From: Homarus americanus
Lineage: Eukaryota > Arthropoda > Malacostraca > Decapoda > Nephropidae
Length of the DNA stretch: 64,000 nt
Assembly (NCBI RefSeq): GCF_018991925.1
Contig: NW_024737042.1
Span: 20,336,795 to 20,400,794, forward strand
Reading direction: 5' to 3'
Program-made: the position numbers and the translations under genes
Part shown: one piece after another, positions 46,530 through 58,048 of the stretch
How positions within the stretch are numbered: position 1 is the first letter of the stretch
How the letters are laid out: every line of letters starts with the position of its first letter
Notes under the pieces: generated by a model
What the model was told of the DNA's origin: nothing
Seen by the model: only the letters and a program-made list of their open reading frames with translations
Database searches by the model: none

Positions 46530-47372
46530 GTGGCTGAGACCACTGTGACACTGATTATCGACCTATCCAAGGCCTTCGACATGGTCAACAGGAAAGCCCT
46601 CTGCTGGACCCTCAGCCGTTTTGGCTGCCCACCAAAATTCATCGCCATTGTGAGGAAACTCCAAGATGGCACAACGGCACCCAGTCAGAGTTCTTCCCCA
46701 TTCAAACGGGAGTTAAACAAGGGTGTTTACTGGCACCAACTCTCTTTTCCATCTTCTTGCTGCCTTCCTTACTCGTGCCAGTGCCAATTTAGCCAGCGGG
46801 GTGAACATCGAGTACTGGATGAAGGGGGGACTTTTCAACATAAGACGACTCCAGGCAAGAACAAAGGTGTCGGCAGCTTCCATTACTGAGCTTCAGTATG
46901 CAGACGACCTCACCCTAGTTGCTCACAATAATCTCGACCTACAGGAGATCCTGAACATCAATGCACACGAGTAGGCACACTTCGGCCTTGAGATGAATGT
47001 ATGTAAGACTCAGATTCTCTTTCAACCTGCCCCTTGTTCAGACACACCTCCACCATCCATCCAGCTTAATGGTGCTACCCTCTCTAATATTGACCACTTT
47101 CGGTATCTCGGCGCCCACCTGTCCACCACCGCAAACATCGATGAAGAGATTCATCATCGGATCAGATGTGCATCTCAAGCCTTTGGAGGACTCCAAAATA
47201 GTATCTTCAGCTGTAGGGAGCTGAAATTATCCACAAAGCTGCACGTATATCGAGCAGTGGTCCTGCCCACCTTACTATATGGCAGTGAGACATTTGTCAC
47301 ATATAAGAGGCACTTCATGGCACTTGAAAAATTTCACCAACGTAGTCTACATTCCATCCTCCGGGTTCGGTA
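46530..47372 (+). pseudogene. LINE reverse transcriptase, N-terminal part deleted
   Basis: IDLSKAFDMVNRKAL (motif A) comes almost directly after the endonuclease, so about the first third of RT is gone. A GVKQGCLLAPTLFSIF block (motif B, near 46710) is in another frame. LQYADDLTL (motif C) is intact near 46900. Then come FRYLGAHLSTTANIDEEI and VVLPTLLYGSETF. A TAG and a shift end the frame at 47371. Confidence 0.82.
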
Positions 47373-47843
47373 GGAAAAGACAAGAGAACAAATGCCAGTA
47401 TTCTTGCTGACACCAACTGTAGGAGCATCGAGGCTACCATTATCCATGAACAACTACGTTGGACTGGCCATGTTACCAGCATGGACGACATTAGACTGCC
47501 AAAGCAGCTACTTTGCAGTCACCTAACGAATATTAAACATAATGCCGGGGGGCAATTGAAAAGTTATAAGGATAGTCTTAAGACAAACCTGAAAAGGTGC
47601 CAACTCAACCCCCTCACCTGGGAGTCGATTGCTCCACATCGTAACGCTTGGAGAAGCACCACACAAGAAGTTGTCATTACTTTCGAGTTAGCCCGACTTC
47701 AAACCGAGGCAGATAAGCGCCAACGTCGGAAAGGCCCTGCCACCGCCCCTCCCACAGTAGATGGATCCCTCCACATGTGCATCGAATGTGGACGAAGCTA
47801 CGGGTCCCGTATCGGCCTCTTTAGTCACCTCAAAACTCACTAA
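47373..47843 (+). pseudogene. LINE ORF2 C-terminus with C2H2 zinc finger
   Basis: After a broken link (47373-47480) the frame MDDIRLPKQLLCSHL continues to a stop at 47841-47843. The last 25 residues contain CIECGRSYGSRIGLFSHLKTH with CX2CX12HX3H spacing, a classical C2H2 finger that probably contacts nucleic acid. The finger is intact although the rest is broken. Confidence 0.82.
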
Positions 47844-47904
47844 CCTAGGTGACATCCCTAATAACTCATATCATTGTATCATCACTGGATGATCAATTCC
47901 AATT

Positions 47905-48010
47905 TTTTTTCAATTTCAATTGTTTATTCCTTGATAGAGGAAGCGGGATCCTAGTGCTGTTACTAGGTACCCCTGGATGATCGCCATATTCTATTCCGAG
48001 AGACAGCAAA
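47905..48010 (-). mobile_element. 3' terminal fragment of the RNase H LINE family
   Basis: About 70 bp (CAATTTCAATTGTTTATTCC and TGATAGAGGAAGCGGGATCC) match the 3' end of the element at 60183 onward, with one difference near 47961. The fragment then degenerates and meets (GT)n at 48024. Confidence 0.78.
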
Positions 48011-48042
48011 GTAGTAGTAGTAGTGTGTGTGTGTGTGTGTGT

Positions 48043-49241
48043 AATAATAATAAATAATAATTAACGGTTTATTGAAAGAGCTTGGCAGCCAGAAGGCTGA
48101 AAATATACAGTTACATAATTGGGGAATGGGTTTCGAATTACAAATAATATACAAATAACATAAGTGATATAAATAAGATATATAATAACTAGATGGGGAA
48201 AAGCTCAAACTACTGGGCATTTCAACATAGTGACAGTGCAAGAAGTAGTATTTACTGGGAGTGAATACACTGGTTTATTATAAGTAATTGATAATTTTTA
48301 CAATGGTTGGGACTGGGCTGTTCTTATAGCGATCAGTTCGTGCACGTATGGGCTGGATGCGGTTGTGGTGTCGAACAGCAATTCTCGGGCGAGGGATCTC
48401 AGGTGGTAGTAGGAGCCGGTGTCGAGGATGGTGCAGAAGCTTCTTACCAAATTTGCAGATGAAGTCGTGGTGATGGTCAGTGAGAGTCGAAAGGGTCAGT
48501 GTGTTGAGCGCTTCTTGATATGTGGAGTAGGAAGGGGAGAGAATTATCTTGCATGCCCTCTTTTGCACTTTTTCTAGGTGTTTACGTTGTGTGGCATTTA
48601 GGGAGGAAGACCAGGTAGGGGAGGCATAGGTAAGCTTGAGAAGTATGAATGTTGAGTAAACACTGAGGAGCTCGGGTGTAGGAACTCCGAGGGACTTGAG
48701 TCGGCGAAGGATGTGGAGACGGAAACTGGAGGATTTGACAACTTCACTGACGTGTGGTTTTCAATTTAGTTTGTTGTCTATGGTGACGCCGAGGAGCTTC
48801 GTGGAATCTACAACCTGGAGAGTGTTCGGACCTAAATTAATGGAAGGGGGTTGGGACAATGTCGGAGGAGAGGTTGATGTGCATAACCATGGTCTTGGTA
48901 TGGTTGATGGTGACGTGGATGTTGGTGGCCCAGTTTTGGAGACTGTTCAATAAATCCTGAAGGGCGGTATAGTCGGGAGCAGAATTGTTAACGCTGATCC
49001 CAATGGTGGAGTCGTCGACATATTTCCAGCGAGCGGGGGTTTCTCTTAAGACATCATTGATAAGCATAAGGAAGCAGAGTGGTCCCATCTTGGTGCCTCG
49101 GGGGACGCCACAGGTGAGTGACTGAAAGGTGGAGACAGCCCCTCGGAAGCATACAGTTCGGCGTCGGTCACTGAGGAAGTCTGTAAGCTATGGTATAAGA
49201 CTTCTCCGAAGCCCGAGGTCTATAGCTTTGTTGATGATTAT
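48043..49241 (-). mobile_element. LINE fragment bracketed by (GT)n, copy 1
   Basis: A (TAA)n tail (48043-48062) abuts (GT)n on the left. The 5'-truncated end abuts (GT)n 49242-49326 on the right. 3' UTR block GGCTGAAAATATACA is shared with copies 2-4. The minus strand encodes RT from just after motif A to the C-terminus. Confidence 0.85.
48278..49235 (-). pseudogene. LINE RT fragment (copy 1)
   Basis: INKAIDLGLRRSLIP (about 49235-49195), CGVPRGTKMGPLCFLMLIND (motif B; 49110-49050), WKYVDDSTIG (motif C, 49030-49000), then a thumb region. C-terminal frame 48568-48278 starts QKRACKIILSPSYSTYQEAL. At least two frameshifts. It lacks endonuclease and motif A. Confidence 0.82.
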
Positions 49242-49256
49242 ATTGTGTGTGTGTGT

Positions 49257-49326
<70 letters not shown>
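49242..49326. repeat. (GT)n microsatellite between LINE fragments
   Basis: GT array with GAGT interruptions. It is the 5' border of copy 1 and, after about 30 bp of ACAC/TACT sequence, the 3' border of copy 2. Confidence 0.96.
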
Positions 49327-49329
<3 letters not shown>

Positions 49330-49356
49330 AATAGTACACACACTGTACACTGTACT

Positions 49357-50500
49357 ATTAATAATAAAAATAATAATAATGATAATAATAATAACAAACA
49401 ATTTATTAATACAGTTGCAGCCGGTGGCTGAAAATATACAAACTTACATGTAATTTAGACCAAAAAATATACACGGCTGTACAATGCATAAATCAAGAAC
49501 TATTTATTATTTTAATAATAGATGGGATGGTGCTATTCTTATATATATCTATATCAGTGCGGGCACCTATGGGCTGAATTTTGTTGTAGTGGTGGACTGC
49601 GGGTGGTGGGCGGGGGACTGCAGGTGGTAGTAGGTGGCGATGACGAGAATGATGCAGTAGTCCACTGCCAAACCTTGTTAGTGCGTGGTGGTGGAGATCA
49701 CGGAGGGGTGGCATTTCCAGGGTGGGGAGAGCGTTGTTGTAGCTGGAGTAGTCTGCGCTGAGCATGATTCTGCAAGCCCTCCTCTGTACCTTCTCTAGCT
49801 AGGCTGGTGACGCATAAGTTAATTTTGGGAGTATAAATGCGTTGCAGATAGTCCTCAGCTCTGGCGTGGGTGCCCCAAGTGATCTGAGTCGTCGTAGCAT
49901 GTAGAGTTGGTACGAGGCTGCCTTGATAGTGTTGTTTACATGGGCCTTCCAGTCCAGTTTGTGGTCCATAGTTACACCCAAGAGTTTGGCAGACTGCACT
50001 AACTCGAGAGGATGGGTACCCACTGTAACTGCTGGAGCTTGCAATGGAATGGTGGCGGTATTGATGTGCATGACTACGGTTTTGCTGTGATTCATGATGA
50101 CCTTTTTCTCCATAGTCCATGCCTGTAGCCTGTCCAGGGTGCCTTTTAGCGATGAGTAGTCCAGTGAAGTGTTGTCCACTGTAACCCCACATTGCAGTCA
50201 TCCACGTACTTCCACCTGTAAGTTGTCCGGTAGAGCGTCGTTAATCAGGATTAGGAAGCACAGTGGTCCCATCATGGTACCTTGGGGAACACCGCAGGTA
50301 AGGTGTTGGAATGTGGAGACAGAACCCTCGTACCTCACTGCCTGACGAAGCTCACTCAGGAAATCAGTGAGCCATGAGACCAGGTTGGTGGGCAGCCCTA
50401 GTGTAATGGCCTTGTTGATAACAGTGCAGTGATCAACAGGGTCAAAAGCCTTTCTGAAGTCAACAAGGGCAACGGCCATTGATGTCTTACGTTTCTCCAG
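49357..50500 (-). mobile_element. LINE fragment bracketed by (GT)n, copy 2
   Basis: TAA-rich tail at 49357-49393, then the shared 3' UTR block, RT coding to motif A, and a junction to (GT)n at 50501. Compared with copy 4 on its right (52072-52798) it has lost about 38 bp near 49798. Confidence 0.85.
49493..50479 (-). pseudogene. LINE RT fragment (copy 2)
   Basis: VALVDFRKAFDPVDH (motif A, 50473-50430), LTCGVPQGTMMGPLCFLILIND (motif B, about 50310-50245; the first 20 residues are the core), WKYVDD (motif C near 50207, frame-shifted), then KLLGVTMDHKLDWKAHVNN and a C-terminal segment LPTLEMPPLRDLHHHAL. At least three frame breaks. Confidence 0.83.

Positions 50501-50530
<30 letters not shown>
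50501..50530. repeat. (GT)n microsatellite
   Basis: 5' border of LINE copy 2. Confidence 0.93.
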
Positions 50531-50535
<5 letters not shown>

Positions 50536-51627
50536 TAATAATAAATGTATATGTGTGTTATATGTATGTGCATGTACCTTATGTATCCGTGTGTGTGACA
50601 ATATCTGCTAAACTTATACTGCCACAGTGCCTCACACACACAACAGGTAATGGTCAACTTCTCGTCATCGCTGAACCCATAATGTACATCACTGATAATG
50701 GCTCGTTGTTACGGGCTTGTGGTGACTTGACGACGTAAACGGCATTTATCGTAAAACTCACCAACCTGTAGCACTTGGCTGGTGTATAAAAAGTAACTTC
50801 AATACGCCTCCATAATGTTCTTTTGTCAGTCCTTTCTGTCTACAAAGTGTCTATAAAACTTTCTTTATTCCATCTGCTCATTCGATAGTTTGTTTTCCTT
50901 TTCTGTCTTTCCTTATTTCGCGGAATTTCGTCTGGGATCTTCTTGGTTCACTTCCGGTGTTTTCTTCATGTGGTAAGGCTTGTCCGCTGTCTTTCAGTTC
51001 CTCACCTTTTTAATTATATATTTTAGAGTATTTTGAGAGCTCATCTCTTCTTTTTTTGTCTGAGATTTACGCCCAGAGGAAGCCGTGTGTGTGTGTGTGT
51101 GTGTGTGTGTTGCCAACAGGAAATATTTTCCTCTTTTTCTTTACATTAACGTGCATGGCGACATAATACATTAGACAGAGTAATGACAGTACTTTGAGTA
51201 GATTATTAGACAGGTGTTATCTCTAATTTCTTGGGGTTCCAATGCTTAACTGAAATTTTTATTTGACATAATTTTAATGGAGATTGTCGAGTGATAAAAT
51301 ACGCCGAGGTGCATAATCAGTGACCAGAACTAGTGAGTGAGACGTAAAGAACGTTTGCAATATGTTAGGAGCTGAGGAAATGAAACAATAAAATGTTATT
51401 ATGTGATTCACAACATTACGAATAACTGATGACTCGAGGGATGATGAAGAATTATAGTGTAATAAAGAACGCATGACGTATGATGTCCGTTCATTCGTCA
51501 CCATAAAGAAAAACTCTGTCACTTATTATTAGGCTATGGCTTTAGAGATGGTTTAGTTAACTTACGAAATGTAAGCATTGTTACTTGTTCTTATGGTGTT
51601 CTTAGGAATGTGAAGACAAACACTCTT

Positions 51628-51660
<33 letters not shown>

Positions 51661-52003
51661 TTTTATGTGTCTGTTTGTCTGTCTATCTTTCTATCTGTCT
51701 GTTTGTCTGTCTGTCTCTCTAGCTCTGTGGTCGGGTCAATGGCCTCATCCTTCACTCTCAACATTACACCACCTTTGGCTGCGGGTAAACTTCCTGCCAC
51801 AGAAATAAATGCTGTGTATGTGTGTGAATGTGTGTATAGGTTGTCTATCTCCATGTTTACTGAACAATCTCGTGTTGATTTAAAAGAATGTCTTACTCAT
51901 CTTGCTGAACTAATAACAGGAAACAGACAGAAAAACATGTTGTGAATGTTTATAGATGCAGTGCTAAGTCCATTAGTTTTTGTGTCCGGTATTATCTAAA
52001 TGT

Positions 52004-52011
<8 letters not shown>
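50531..52011. other. Unassigned stretch
   Basis: No supported gene. (GT)n at 51085-51110 and a (TCTG)n-type array at 51629-51725. Confidence 0.5.

Positions 52012-52070
<59 letters not shown>
52012..52070. repeat. (GT)n microsatellite
   Basis: 3'-side border of LINE copy 3; passes directly into (AAT)n. Confidence 0.95.
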
Positions 52071-52074
<4 letters not shown>

Positions 52075-52798
52075 ATAATAATAATAAAAGTAATAATAAT
52101 AATAAACGGTTTATTAATAGAGTTGCAGCCAGTGGCTGAAAATATACAGACTTACATTTGATTTAGACATAATGATATAATATGCATTGAATATATTTAC
52201 AGGGCTGTACAGTAAATAAATCAGGAGTTGTTTATTATTTTAACAATAGATGGGATGGTGCTATTCTTATATCTATCGGTGCGGGCTCTTATGGGCTGAA
52301 TTTTGTTGTAGTGGCGGACTACTCGAGGTGGGCTGTGGCTGCCAGTGGCAGGAAGTGGCGATGACGAAGGTGGTGCATTAATTGGCTGCCAAACCTTTCC
52401 AGTGCTTGGTGGTGGAGGTCACTGAGGGATGGCATTTCCAGGGTGGAGAGAGCGTTGGTGTAGCCGGAGTATTCTACGCCGAGCATGCTTCTGCAGGCCC
52501 TTTTCTGTACCTTCTCCAGCTGACGTTGTTGGGTGGAGTTGAGAGAAGACGACCAGGCTGGTGACGCATACGTTAGTTTGGGGAGAATAAAGGCATTGTA
52601 GATGGTCCTCAGCTCTGGCGTGGGTGTCCCAAGTGACCTAAGTCGTCGTAGCATGTAGAGACGGTTCGAGGCTGCCTTGACTGTATTATTTACATGGGCC
52701 TTCCAGTCAAGTTTGTTGTCTATAGTTACACCCAGGAGTTTGGCAGACTGCACCAGCTAGAGAGGATGGGCACCCACTGTGACTGCTGGGGCTTGCAC
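52071..52798 (-). mobile_element. LINE fragment bracketed by (GT)n, copy 3
   Basis: (AAT)n tail at 52071-52100, shared 3' UTR block (CGGTTTATTAATAGAGTTGC), RT C-terminus, then a junction to (GT)n at 52799. Shortest coding version of the family. Confidence 0.86.
52319..52753 (-). pseudogene. LINE RT C-terminal fragment (copy 3)
   Basis: Open frame from KLLGVTIDNKLDWKAHVNN through FILPKLTYASPAWSSSL and KVQKRACRSMLGVEYSGY to a break near 52320. It represents the thumb and connection region; no catalytic motif is left. Confidence 0.84.
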
Positions 52799-52822
52799 TG
52801 TGTGTGTGTGTGTGTGTGTGTG
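52799..52822. repeat. (GT)n microsatellite
   Basis: 5' border of copy 3 and 3' border of copy 4. Confidence 0.93.
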
Positions 52823-52834
52823 TAAAAGTTATTA

Positions 52835-53162
52835 TAATAATAATAATTAACGGCTTATTGAAAAAGTTCTGCAGCCCTATGGCTGAAAATATACATTGAA
52901 AATAAATGACTTATTACATACATTGGTGGTTTAACAAAAGCCTTCATTAGAGAAAGGTAAAGGAACATACAGTGAACATACAGATTAATGTTTACAGTGA
53001 AGGTCACGAAGATCCTGTGCGCTGAGGTGTTGAACAGCAGACACGTAGTGTAGTAACTCCCTCACAGATGGTGTTATGAGGGGCATCACGTGGTGTAGTA
53101 ATTTCCTCACAGATGGTGTTATGAGGGCAACCTGACGTGGTGTAGTAATTCCCTCACAGATG

Positions 53163-53165
<3 letters not shown>
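52835..53165 (-). mobile_element. LINE 3' UTR fragment bracketed by (GT)n, copy 4
   Basis: (TAA)n tail, AACGGCTTATTGAAAAAG and the GGCTGAAAATATACA block; no coding sequence. Near 53035-53165 it has three copies of a roughly 50-bp unit with GTGTAGTAATTCCCTCACAG. It ends at (GT)n 53166. Confidence 0.78.

Positions 53166-53210
<45 letters not shown>
53166..53210. repeat. (GT)n microsatellite
   Basis: 5' border of copy 4. Confidence 0.95.
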
Positions 53211-53212
<2 letters not shown>

Positions 53213-54034
53213 ACAGAGCGTTGTTGATCTCTCCCAGAAAATAAGGATGGAACTCTTCCTCCTTATCTAATGTGTTTCTTCTCCACACACATACACGTGA
53301 GTTCTTCATCTCACGACTTTGACGATTTAAAAAATAGTGTTTTATTATTGTATTTATCGCTTTTAAAGGGATGAGATGAGCAGTATATAGAGATTTTCAC
53401 CAATACCCAGTCTTTGTTTGGTTATAATGCTAACCTAACCTAACCAAACCTTCAGCAATGAAAAATATATTTTATTAATTGGATTTTTCATTAACAAACG
53501 CCGGCACGTTAACAGAAAGAGAAACATCACTGTCCGCTCGAAAATGTCTTTAACTAAGAAAATTCGACTTCTAAAGCATATGTGGACTGGTGTCATACCG
53601 CCACCACCAGCTATTACAACACGTCCAGCTCTTTAGGGCGTCTTCCAAGTGACCATAAGTTCCTATATTTATGCCTCCTATACTATAATTATAACCCATT
53701 TCCAAGAACATTTTACAGTAAGGTTCTTACCTGGTGGAATGTTCAGGGGACTCTTTGTCTGTATAAACGGAGATCAAGGTGGAATTTTGTTATTATATTG
53801 TAGGATGAACGATTGATGATTCCAGAGTTTTGACTAATACAGTGAAAAACTTTCTGGTGTTTTGTTATTTTGTGTTAGTGGCAGCAACAGGTAAACTCTC
53901 TCCTGTTGGTTGTAGATAACAATGCGTTAGTGAACAATTCGGAAGAAAAATGAAGAGATTTTAGAGTTAACAAGTGTGTGTGTTCGAGGAGCACGTTGAG
54001 AGAGGGAGAGAGGGAGAGAGAGAGAGCTTGAATG

Positions 54035-54540
54035 GAGATAGAACAGAGGAAATATAATGCTTCAGGTATCTGGGAGTGGACGCATCATCAAAAGGAATAG
54101 TGAGTGGCCAATTGATCCACAGAACAGCAGAAATGAATGGAGATATCGAGACATAAGAGACAGAGAGATGTTCCAAATGAGGCAATGACGGGATGTGCTG
54201 TACTGGGCAATGGTGGAGCTAACTATGACTGAGAGAGAACAACCAGCAGAACTGATGAGCTTGAGAGTAAGAAGAACTAACAAGGAGATAGATAAAACGA
54301 AATGCAAAAATAAGGATACATGAAAAGGGAAAAAAAGTGGACCGAGAGCTGATCAAGACTTAGGCGGTATTTACATATTAAGAAATTACACGAAAGCGCT
54401 TGGGAACTTCGTGTTTTCTTCCTTCCTTGTGGTTATCAGCATATTAAGAAAATGGAAAGTGAAAGAATATTAAAAATGTTTAATTAGGAAGTGGACAGTA
54501 GGAAAGAGACGACCAGGCAATACCTGTAGAGGAAATGGAG
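54035..54540 (+). pseudogene. Possible LINE RT C-terminal relic
   Basis: The plus strand near 54060 reads CFRYLGVDASSKGIVSGQLIHR, and near 54510 RKWRGGIRDAV. Both resemble the YLG and C-terminal blocks of LINE reverse transcriptases. Multiple stops; a PLE terminus fragment interrupts it. Confidence 0.4.
54383..54445 (+). mobile_element. Short PLE terminus fragment
   Basis: AATTACACGAAAGCGCTTGG through GGTTATCAGCATAT matches 813-873 almost exactly. It starts inside the hairpin motif and lacks CTGAAGA. Confidence 0.85.
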
Positions 54541-54558
54541 AGGTGGGATAAGGGATGC

Positions 54559-54603
<45 letters not shown>

Positions 54604-54954
54604 TGTTCTACTCCATGTCCTTGTTTTACCCTTTTAAAGATACGTGACCTGGTGCTTTAGAGGTATATCGTCAAGTAAGCAGAAACAATGGAAAATGACA
54701 GTCTGCTTTCTAAGACCACTAGTAGCTGTTGGTAATCGCGGCATTCTTTAGAACAGTGCAATAGGTACCCAACTAATGTGTGCTATTTAGCCTCTGGCAG
54801 TAGTTCTGTTTCAGAGTCACATGTACAAAGCGACTTATTTTTTCTTGAAAATTACAATGGGTTGATGATCTGCTTGTGCTTGTGGTGATAAAGCCTCCAC
54901 GAATGCGGTTACAAAGACCTATAGAACCTATCTTCGTCATGACCTGACTGAGGG

Positions 54955-54994
54955 AGTCAAAGTTTCAACTAATATATTAGTTGAAACTTTGACT
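54955..54994. repeat. Perfect 40-bp palindrome
   Basis: Arms AGTCAAAGTTTCAACTAATA and its exact complement with no loop. Confidence 0.95.
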
Positions 54995-57045
54995 AATATA
55001 ATAATAATAACTTTGTTAATATATATTAACAGCTACTGTGTACGAGGCAAAAATTTACATCGTTACATTACAATTGTAGTGATGACGTCTAGTGGTCACC
55101 TGCTTACAGCGTTGTTGGTTTACACCGAGTGACATCACACAATACACACCTGTATTGTACGATAATTATGGAACCCAGCGAACGTGAATCACCTTCAGGT
55201 TGGCCAACGCTCAGTATTAAAATGTTTAATTCTAATTCTTATTACTGAATCTTACTGTACAGGTTCATGAGAAAGCGGCGGAACAATTTTAAATATTTAA
55301 ATTGTATTATTACGTCGTTACTTACGGTGTACTGTATGCGTGAATATACCGCTCAATGATCCCTGTGACGCGTGTGTGACGTAGAATATATTATTTCCTG
55401 TAATTAACCGAGCGGAAGAAGTCACAAAGACTTTCTGTGGGTTTAGCGGTCAATTCCACTAAGTACATGTTTGATTATATGCATACAAGAGTGCATATCT
55501 GAGTATGTCTCACGTTGAGGCGATCTTCACTCGAGTCTTACGGGTCACTTGTCTCGCTCGTGGCACCCCCAGTTCACCCAGCTGGAGAAGTGAAAGGCCC
55601 TGTGCACCGACGACTCAGTTGTATCCTCACTTTTTCGGCCTTCGAGACCGTTTAACTTCTATATACGCAATGGTATACAACCTTTCACTTATGGCTGGCC
55701 AAATCATCGGAAAACAAACTCAGGATAATTACAGAAGTGGTGAAGATTGTGGGAAGCTTACATGGTAGACTGGTGATTAAATAATATTTTTTCTGTTTTT
55801 TTAACAAAACTGTTAGATATGAACGATATACGTCACTGAAACCATAGTAGGATGAGCTGGTACAATATTGTTATATATAAAGTGGATATTTTAAATGTAA
55901 AATGTTGCCCTGCTGTTGTCGATTACAAAGTTTGTAATTGGAAACTTTAAACGCTGTTGTAAGTGATCACCAGTCAATCCTGAACGAGACATTGGCTTCA
56001 TTTATTCCATCCCGGAAAAGATGTGTTCACGGGTACAGTGACATACATGTCAGTGGGAAGGTTGACTGTAAACATCCGTCAGATCGTACTGTACACTAAC
56101 TTAAATAGTGGGGTTTTTTTTTTTTAGATTTCTCGTCTTCAAGATTTTTTTTTGTTAATTTGAATCTTGATACGAGTTAGAGCTCTTATGTCATTGCAGT
56201 GCATCATTAAAAGATGTTTTCGATATCGCCGGCAAATAACAAACTCTTGAGATACTTTTGTTTATCATACACTTTATATAAATCTTAGAAGTGATTTTAC
56301 TCTAGTCGGGAACAAACCTTTCTGGAGACTCGTTGCTTCCCCTTTTACTATAGTAGTTTGTATCTAAAACACCTTCCAAAATTGAATAACAAAAATAGAT
56401 CTCAGCATTTTCAACTACTTAATTTTGTCTTCTCTTTTTGTTCGTGGTATTCTGCAGTCTTATTCTGTTGTTTTTTAGATGTTTCTTATTAATGACGCTG
56501 TTCGTTTTAAATAGTAATAACTTGCTTAGAAAATCTAAGATTAGATGCGTTAACAAATTCGTGATAGCATACAGCAAATGAGAGCAAGTCGTGGCCGAGT
56601 GACAGCCTGTGTTTGCCAGTCATCTGAACGGCCATATATCTCTCTCTGGGGGAGCTGCTGATTGCTGATTGTTCCTTAAACAGAAAAATAGAGATCCATT
56701 GATATTAAGACACTTACCAGATTTAACTGATACAGTCACTAAATTAATCTAAAACAGCCACGGAATTTAATTTCACCATCACTGATAACTCTAAGACAGT
56801 CACTATATTTCACTAAAACTGTCAATGTCTTCAACTAAAACACTTATTAAATTTACCTAAAACAATAATAGTATATAACAAAAGTATAATAGAGTATCAT
56901 TATAACTGTATTCTACCAAAAATAAATCGCTCACTATCTATAACAGCAATAAAAGAACTTTGGTTTACTGTATATTGCTGTGTCAGCCCGGGCAAGTTCA
57001 GACCACCTTAACAAAATTACTCATCGGAGAATAATGTGTGTGTTG

Positions 57046-57048
<3 letters not shown>

Positions 57049-57101
<53 letters not shown>
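57049..57101. repeat. (GT)n microsatellite
   Basis: GT array. Confidence 0.95.
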
Positions 57102-57103
<2 letters not shown>

Positions 57104-57645
57104 TTTTGCTTTAGTGGTACACTGTAGAATCTACAGCTCACAGAGGACGGCATGACTCGACGTGTGACAATGTGAATATTACCGTCACCACTCACCAGCC
57201 ATCCCGTTACCATCACGCCCTGGGTAACGAAAAAAAAAAACAACCCCTATCTTAAAGAGACATATGAAGAACAACGGGAAGGGTAACACGTGGGTTCCGG
57301 TCCGGTGACTCTTGAAGAAAAGAGGAGATGTGGGATAATCTATTATTTTCAGGTCGGTATAATGGATAGTAATTATTTCCGCCGTTTCTCTTGTCTTCTC
57401 CAGCGGCTGTCACACCGCCCTAGATGGATGGGTAACCTGGCTCTAGTTTCTTAAAGATTCGTAAGTAATGTGTTCTCCCCTCACTAGGTTTACTAGAAGG
57501 CGTCAATAGGTACGGTAGAATCACAGGTGCCATTTCGATGCAACTCTGATCGGTCTCCATACGACAGCTTACAGGTATAGACTCCGGTAGTAGTATTCTC
57601 ATATGTTCATTTAAGAGGAAGATGTAACCTTCGATCTTGTTAGAC

Positions 57646-58048
57646 CAGTGCCGCGTTAAGACTTTCGTAGGCCTTAGGCACCTCCAAGATATGGGGACCC
57701 ATTTGACAGCATATTTACTAATAACACAAGCTAGTATCTAATTATAAAATGTGATGTCGAAAGAATAAGATTCAGTGATGTTTGCCATGAATTGAGTAAA
57801 AGAAAATGGGTTAGTTCAGCTGTTCTTGTACAGTACAGAAATAGTTTTGTTTACAAGAAGCACAGCTTGCTGGTGGACACTAATAGGATTAAGTAATAAA
57901 TAAATGGAAAAAAGTACCTCAGTATCAATTTAATAATTACCTGTAGAAAAAGGGGAAGAAAAGTTCTCGTTTTATTTTTCGTAGGCCCCCAATATCTCGT
58001 AGGCCCTAGGCACTGTGCCTACTGTGCCTAATGGATAATCCGGGCCTG
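57646..58048. mobile_element. Possible hAT-like non-autonomous relic
   Basis: Ends CAGTGCCGCGTTAAG and, inverted, CAGGCCCGGATTATCC, followed on both sides by TAGGC and GTAGGC motifs in inverted order. The ends resemble hAT termini, but no 8-bp duplication is visible (TGTTAGAC against TCACAGTG). Confidence 0.4.

Larger units (their letters stand above)
45010..47870 (+). mobile_element. LINE with APE endonuclease and C-terminal zinc finger
   Basis: Plus-strand element: non-coding or ORF1-like leader (45010-45860), endonuclease, RT and a C2H2 finger. An internal deletion fuses the end of the endonuclease to RT motif A. The leader has no clear frame. The clade is not certain; the layout (SAWNVRTLLD endonuclease start, finger at the end) is found in many animal LINEs. 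Confidence 0.82.
53211..57645. other. Unassigned stretch with scattered relics
   Basis: No supported host gene. Contains a LINE-like relic (54035-54560), a short PLE terminus (54383-54445), (CA)n 54562-54601, a 40-bp palindrome (54955-54994) and (GT)n 57049-57101. A small plus-strand frame at 55505-55768 (87 codons) has no recognised domain. Confidence 0.5.

Noticed and set aside
53432..53452. Three AACCT units resembling the arthropod telomere repeat
   Set aside because: Only about 15-20 bp, with no array and no telomeric context.
55505..55768. 87-codon plus-strand frame
   Set aside because: No domain or repeat support; length is within chance for this composition.
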